Assembly (NCBI GenBank): GCA_009776515.1
Contig: WRNP01000006.1
Location: 1-32,471, forward strand
DNA from: Dehalococcoidia bacterium
Lineage (GTDB): Bacteria > Chloroflexota > Dehalococcoidia > Dehalococcoidales > UBA1222
DNA: 32,471 nucleotides
Direction of reading: 5' to 3'
Under the pieces are notes generated by a model. It was given only the letters and a program-made list of their open reading frames with translations, ran no database searches and was not told where the DNA came from. The first letter of the stretch is position 1, and every line of letters starts with the position of its first letter. A program made the position numbers and the translations under genes. Below are positions 29,818 through 32,471 of the stretch, piece after piece.

Positions 29818-32471
29818 ATGTTGCGCAATAGTATGGCATCCGGGCTATCGGTCATCGGTAAATATCTTACCAACTTGGTCTTGGTCCTCTCCCTTCTCCT
29901 GTCATCATCCTCTGGCTTAACATCAGCTCTCATCCGAGCCGAGGGCGAAGCGAACTCCTCCCAAAACCAAGAAATTCTCCCCGAGTTATCCGAAGCGGAT
30001 CCCAATGGTGAACCGAACAATAACTCGGAAGATGCGGAACGGGGACTGGGTAATAGTATCTCCGGTTTCTTATGGGTGGACGGCAACGGTTCCCTCTCCA
30101 CCGATTGGGACGGCCTCTATAACGGCAGTGAATTACCCCTCTCCGGTTATCCCGTCTATCTATACGCAGCGGATGATCTAAGTACCGCCCTGGGTGAGAC
30201 CTACTCCGGTGCGGACGGCACCTATCTCTTCGGTAATATTGAACCCGGAGAGTATGCCTTGGGGCTCAAGTCCGCCACTGTCGCCGGATATGAGTACCTC
30301 TTACCCATGGCTCTAACCTCGGATAACAAGTTTGCCATCGACTGGGCCAGTGATCCCCTTATGGCCTATACCGACATACTCACCCTGGCAGATGACGAGG
30401 CTGTCTCTGGCATCAACGCTGGCATGAGACTCCCTATGGGCATTGTGCGTGCGGCGGATACCTCCCTGGCTGCCATTTGGGCAGCCAATCTCAATAGCCT
30501 TGTCTCCCTTGATGGCTACACTTGGATCGTGGTCGAGAAGAAGACCGTAGGGGGCTTGAACTGCGTCTTGCTGCTCCGGGCGGGTAGTACGAGCTTAGGT
30601 GTTAGCTTTGGATCATCGAATACCTATGAGGGCTCCAACCTGCAGTCCTGGATGACAACCACCTATAATAGCCTAAAAACCATCAAATCCGTCGCGGTAG
30701 TACCCTCTCTGGGGCTTTTCTCATCCCCCAGCGCTATCTCAGAGCCTACGGCCATACCGGCCAGCAGCGTGCCGTCAGGCAAGGACATCCTCTTTGCACT
30801 GAGTTACCAGGATGTATACCGGTGGAATGGTAATAAAATTTCACCGCTGACAACTCCGCTTAACAATTACTTTAGCAATACCGCCAGGCACTGGCTGCGT
30901 ACTTCTGCCGGCGGCTCCGTACATGGGTGGCTTTCTTACTCTTCTAATCCCGCGTCAAGTACTATTGATGCGGGTCTTAATCCCAATGCTACCGGCGCCT
31001 ATGCCGTCCCGGCTGTATGGATCAGCACCACCGCTTTACCGCAGGTGACCGTGCATTATGTTGATGACAGCGACACCATGATCAAGACGCCGAGTGCGGC
31101 ATATCCCCTTGCCCCTGGTTCACCTTTCGCCCTTTCTCCTGCCGAGATTCCCGATATCCCGCTATATGATTACAGCGGCTGGAAGATCGGTCTGGGAGGG
31201 ACCGTCCAAAGCAGCAGCACTCCCGTGAGCATCGCCAGTGTCGACGCGGACACCGATATCTATTTGATATACCAGTCGGTTCCCTACACTGGCACCATTG
31301 ACCTCTCTGAGACGACGACCGGCGGCACGGGTTATACCATCACCGGCGTAACTGCGGGCGATGAATACAGTAGCGGTGCGTATTCAGGAGGCGTAGTGCC
31401 AGCGCCTTCGGGGAAACTCATCTTTGATAATGGTGCTGACGGCTTGGCCTACCGCATTATCCAATCGGGAAATCTTGCGAACCCCACAGATGGACTAAAG
31501 AACGGAACCTCAATTTTTAACGATATCATCATTCTGGATGGGGTGAGTGTCACGCTGATTATAGATGACATCGATCTCAGCGGAAACATTGATGTGAGGG
31601 GCACAGCGGACTTGACGCTGCTACTGGCCAACTCAGGAGACTATGGAATTGTTGATGCTAGCTATATACGTGGCAGTATCTTCGTGATTAATGACGGCCT
31701 GACTGAAGCTTATCTTGCCATCGACAGTGCTATTGTTTCTGGAAGCAGTGATGGCTCCCTTACGGTTACGGCCACCGTCCTCCAAAACGCGGCCGTCGGT
31801 GGTGCCAGTGGCCAATCTGCCGGTCTCATCACCATACTCGGCGGCACAGTTACTGCCACGACTGATCATGGCAACGCCGGCGGAGGCGCGGCGGCCATCG
31901 GTGGTGCTTCTGGGGGTAGCGGTGGGGTCATAAACATCTCCGGCGGCACGGTCATTGCCAATAGCACTAATGGTGCCGCTATCGGTGGCGGTAATGGAAC
32001 CGCCAATGGGGGGATCGTTACCATCAACGGGGATGCCCATGTCAACGCCCATGCCGGCCTGGGTGCGGGTATTGGCACCGGTGCTGGCGGCGACGGCGCG
32101 ACCATCGTCGTCAGTGGCAATGCCGTAGTTATTACCGTCAGTGATGAAGGCGCCGGCATCGGCGGTTACCTCACCACCGGCTCGATCACCATCAATGGTG
32201 ATGCCGAGGTCACAGCCATTGGTGGCACCGGAGCCGGCATCGGTGGCGGCTTCGCCGTTGGCACTGGTGGTAGCGGTGGGGACATCACCATTGGCGGTAA
32301 TGCTACCGTCGAAGCCAGCGGCCTCTACGGCGGAGCCGGTATCGGTGGTGGTGTGGGCATCGACATCGACATCGGTATGAGCAATACCGGTGGCTCAGGT
32401 GGCACTATTATCATCGAAGACGGTGCCAAGGTCACGTCCGCCGGCGTCGTCGGGGCCGGTATCGGCGGCGG
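29818..32471 (+). CDS. Large repetitive surface protein, N-terminal 884 residues (runs off the window)
   Basis: There is no stop before the right edge. Residues 1 to about 40 are a Sec signal peptide (hydrophobic TNLVLVLSLLLSSSSGLTSA). About 78-165 is an SdrD_B/prealbumin-like domain (ISGFLWVDGNG, GADGTYLFGNIEPGEYAL). About 228-405 resembles DUF6273 (DGYTWIVVEKK, HWLRTSAGG, YAVPAVWIS). About 406-490 is MucBP-like (VTVHYVDDSD). From about 490 on is a glycine-rich beta-helix in which GAGIGGG-type turns recur at 31972, 32062, 32149, 32230, 32332 and 32452, that is every 27-40 residues, separated by strands such as ITINGDAEVTA. It is probably a cell-surface adhesin or scaffold. A cell-wall or S-layer anchor would be expected beyond the window. 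Confidence 0.85.
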   Translation, partial: MLRNSMASGLSVIGKYLTNLVLVLSLLLSSSSGLTSALIRAEGEANSSQNQEILPELSEADPNGEPNNNSEDAERGLGNSISGFLWVDGNGSLSTDWDGLYNGSELPLSGYPVYLYAADDLSTALGETYSGADGTYLFGNIEPGEYALGLKSATVAGYEYLLPMALTSDNKFAIDWASDPLMAYTDILTLADDEAVSGINAGMRLPMGIVRAADTSLAAIWAANLNSLVSLDGYTWIVVEKKTVGGLNCVLLLRAGSTSLGVSFGSSNTYEGSNLQSWMTTTYNSLKTIKSVAVVPSLGLFSSPSAISEPTAIPASSVPSGKDILFALSYQDVYRWNGNKISPLTTPLNNYFSNTARHWLRTSAGGSVHGWLSYSSNPASSTIDAGLNPNATGAYAVPAVWISTTALPQVTVHYVDDSDTMIKTPSAAYPLAPGSPFALSPAEIPDIPLYDYSGWKIGLGGTVQSSSTPVSIASVDADTDIYLIYQSVPYTGTIDLSETTTGGTGYTITGVTAGDEYSSGAYSGGVVPAPSGKLIFDNGADGLAYRIIQSGNLANPTDGLKNGTSIFNDIIILDGVSVTLIIDDIDLSGNIDVRGTADLTLLLANSGDYGIVDASYIRGSIFVINDGLTEAYLAIDSAIVSGSSDGSLTVTATVLQNAAVGGASGQSAGLITILGGTVTATTDHGNAGGGAAAIGGASGGSGGVINISGGTVIANSTNGAAIGGGNGTANGGIVTINGDAHVNAHAGLGAGIGTGAGGDGATIVVSGNAVVITVSDEGAGIGGYLTTGSITINGDAEVTAIGGTGAGIGGGFAVGTGGSGGDITIGGNATVEASGLYGGAGIGGGVGIDIDIGMSNTGGSGGTIIIEDGAKVTSAGVVGAGIGG

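Noticed and set aside
31633..32159. Long minus-strand open frames opposite the surface protein
   Set aside because: They are alanine/proline-rich mirror frames of a glycine-rich repeat, with no ribosome-binding sites and no family resemblance.
31860..32471. CRISPR-like or tandem DNA repeat array
   Set aside because: The recurring GGxGCCGGxATCGG segments are in frame, degenerate and unequally spaced. They encode the glycine turns of the surface protein.

Overview
The window looks like a piece of chromosome from an anaerobic bacterium of moderate-to-high GC, most likely Chloroflexota (Dehalococcoidia-like). The support is indirect: a geranylgeranyl-reductase-type flavoprotein, a GreA with an extra N-terminal domain, a YedE/YedF/DUF3343 selenium-sulfur cluster, a leucine dehydrogenase and a large MucBP/DUF6273-type surface protein. 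No rRNA or other decisive marker is present, so the lineage is an inference.

Layout. 1-3263 (minus): topA, xerC and the start of an Xaa-Pro peptidase, in one tight operon. 3568-7820 (plus): a beta-helix lipoprotein, an FAD-dependent reductase translationally coupled to a SAM-like/GreA fusion, and a small Tic20-like membrane protein. 7873-13546 (minus): a small membrane protein, mutS2 and an MgtA-type Mg2+ P-type ATPase. The ATPase is preceded by a structured leader with a short PDPD-containing ORF. 13987-15265 (plus): tRNA-Pro(GGG), peptide deformylase and a HAD phosphatase. 15334-16976 (minus): a YggS-type PLP protein and a membrane-anchored HtrA-like protease. 17135-17219: tRNA-Leu(TAG). 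17328-23483 (plus): an accessory stretch with a GNAT-GrpB-DUF3781-GNAT fusion, a YciI-like protein, an 870-residue protein with a sigma-70 region 4 module, a broken AlbA_2/ATPase remnant and a DUF3784 membrane protein. 23850-24893 (plus): leucine dehydrogenase. 24965-29117: a divergent selenium/sulfur-relay locus (TusA on minus; YedE, DUF3343 protein, Carb_kinase-fold enzyme, TusA and YedF on plus). 29818 to the end (plus): the first 884 codons of a repetitive surface protein.

How the parts work together. The 24965-29117 block reads as one pathway. A membrane transporter-like protein (YedE), carrier proteins with CPxP cysteines (two TusA and the TusA half of YedF), a DsrE-like CGxC domain, a DUF3343 Se/S-carrier-like protein and an unassigned kinase/dehydratase share a divergent promoter region. 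This matches the known association of YedE/YedF with selenium metabolism, although selD and selA are not in the window.

The two most notable signals lie between genes. First, the mgtA leader encodes a 32-residue ORF with PDPD at residues 9-12. Its start codon lies in a 14-bp helix, and other segments can form competing pairings. This parallels the enterobacterial mgtL logic. Second, between tusA and yedF one segment can pair with either of two partners (an 11-of-12 stem or a 17-bp stem), as in a riboswitch or attenuator. In the main helices of both leaders the non-Watson-Crick pairs are G-U only on the strand of the downstream gene, which supports selection on that RNA.
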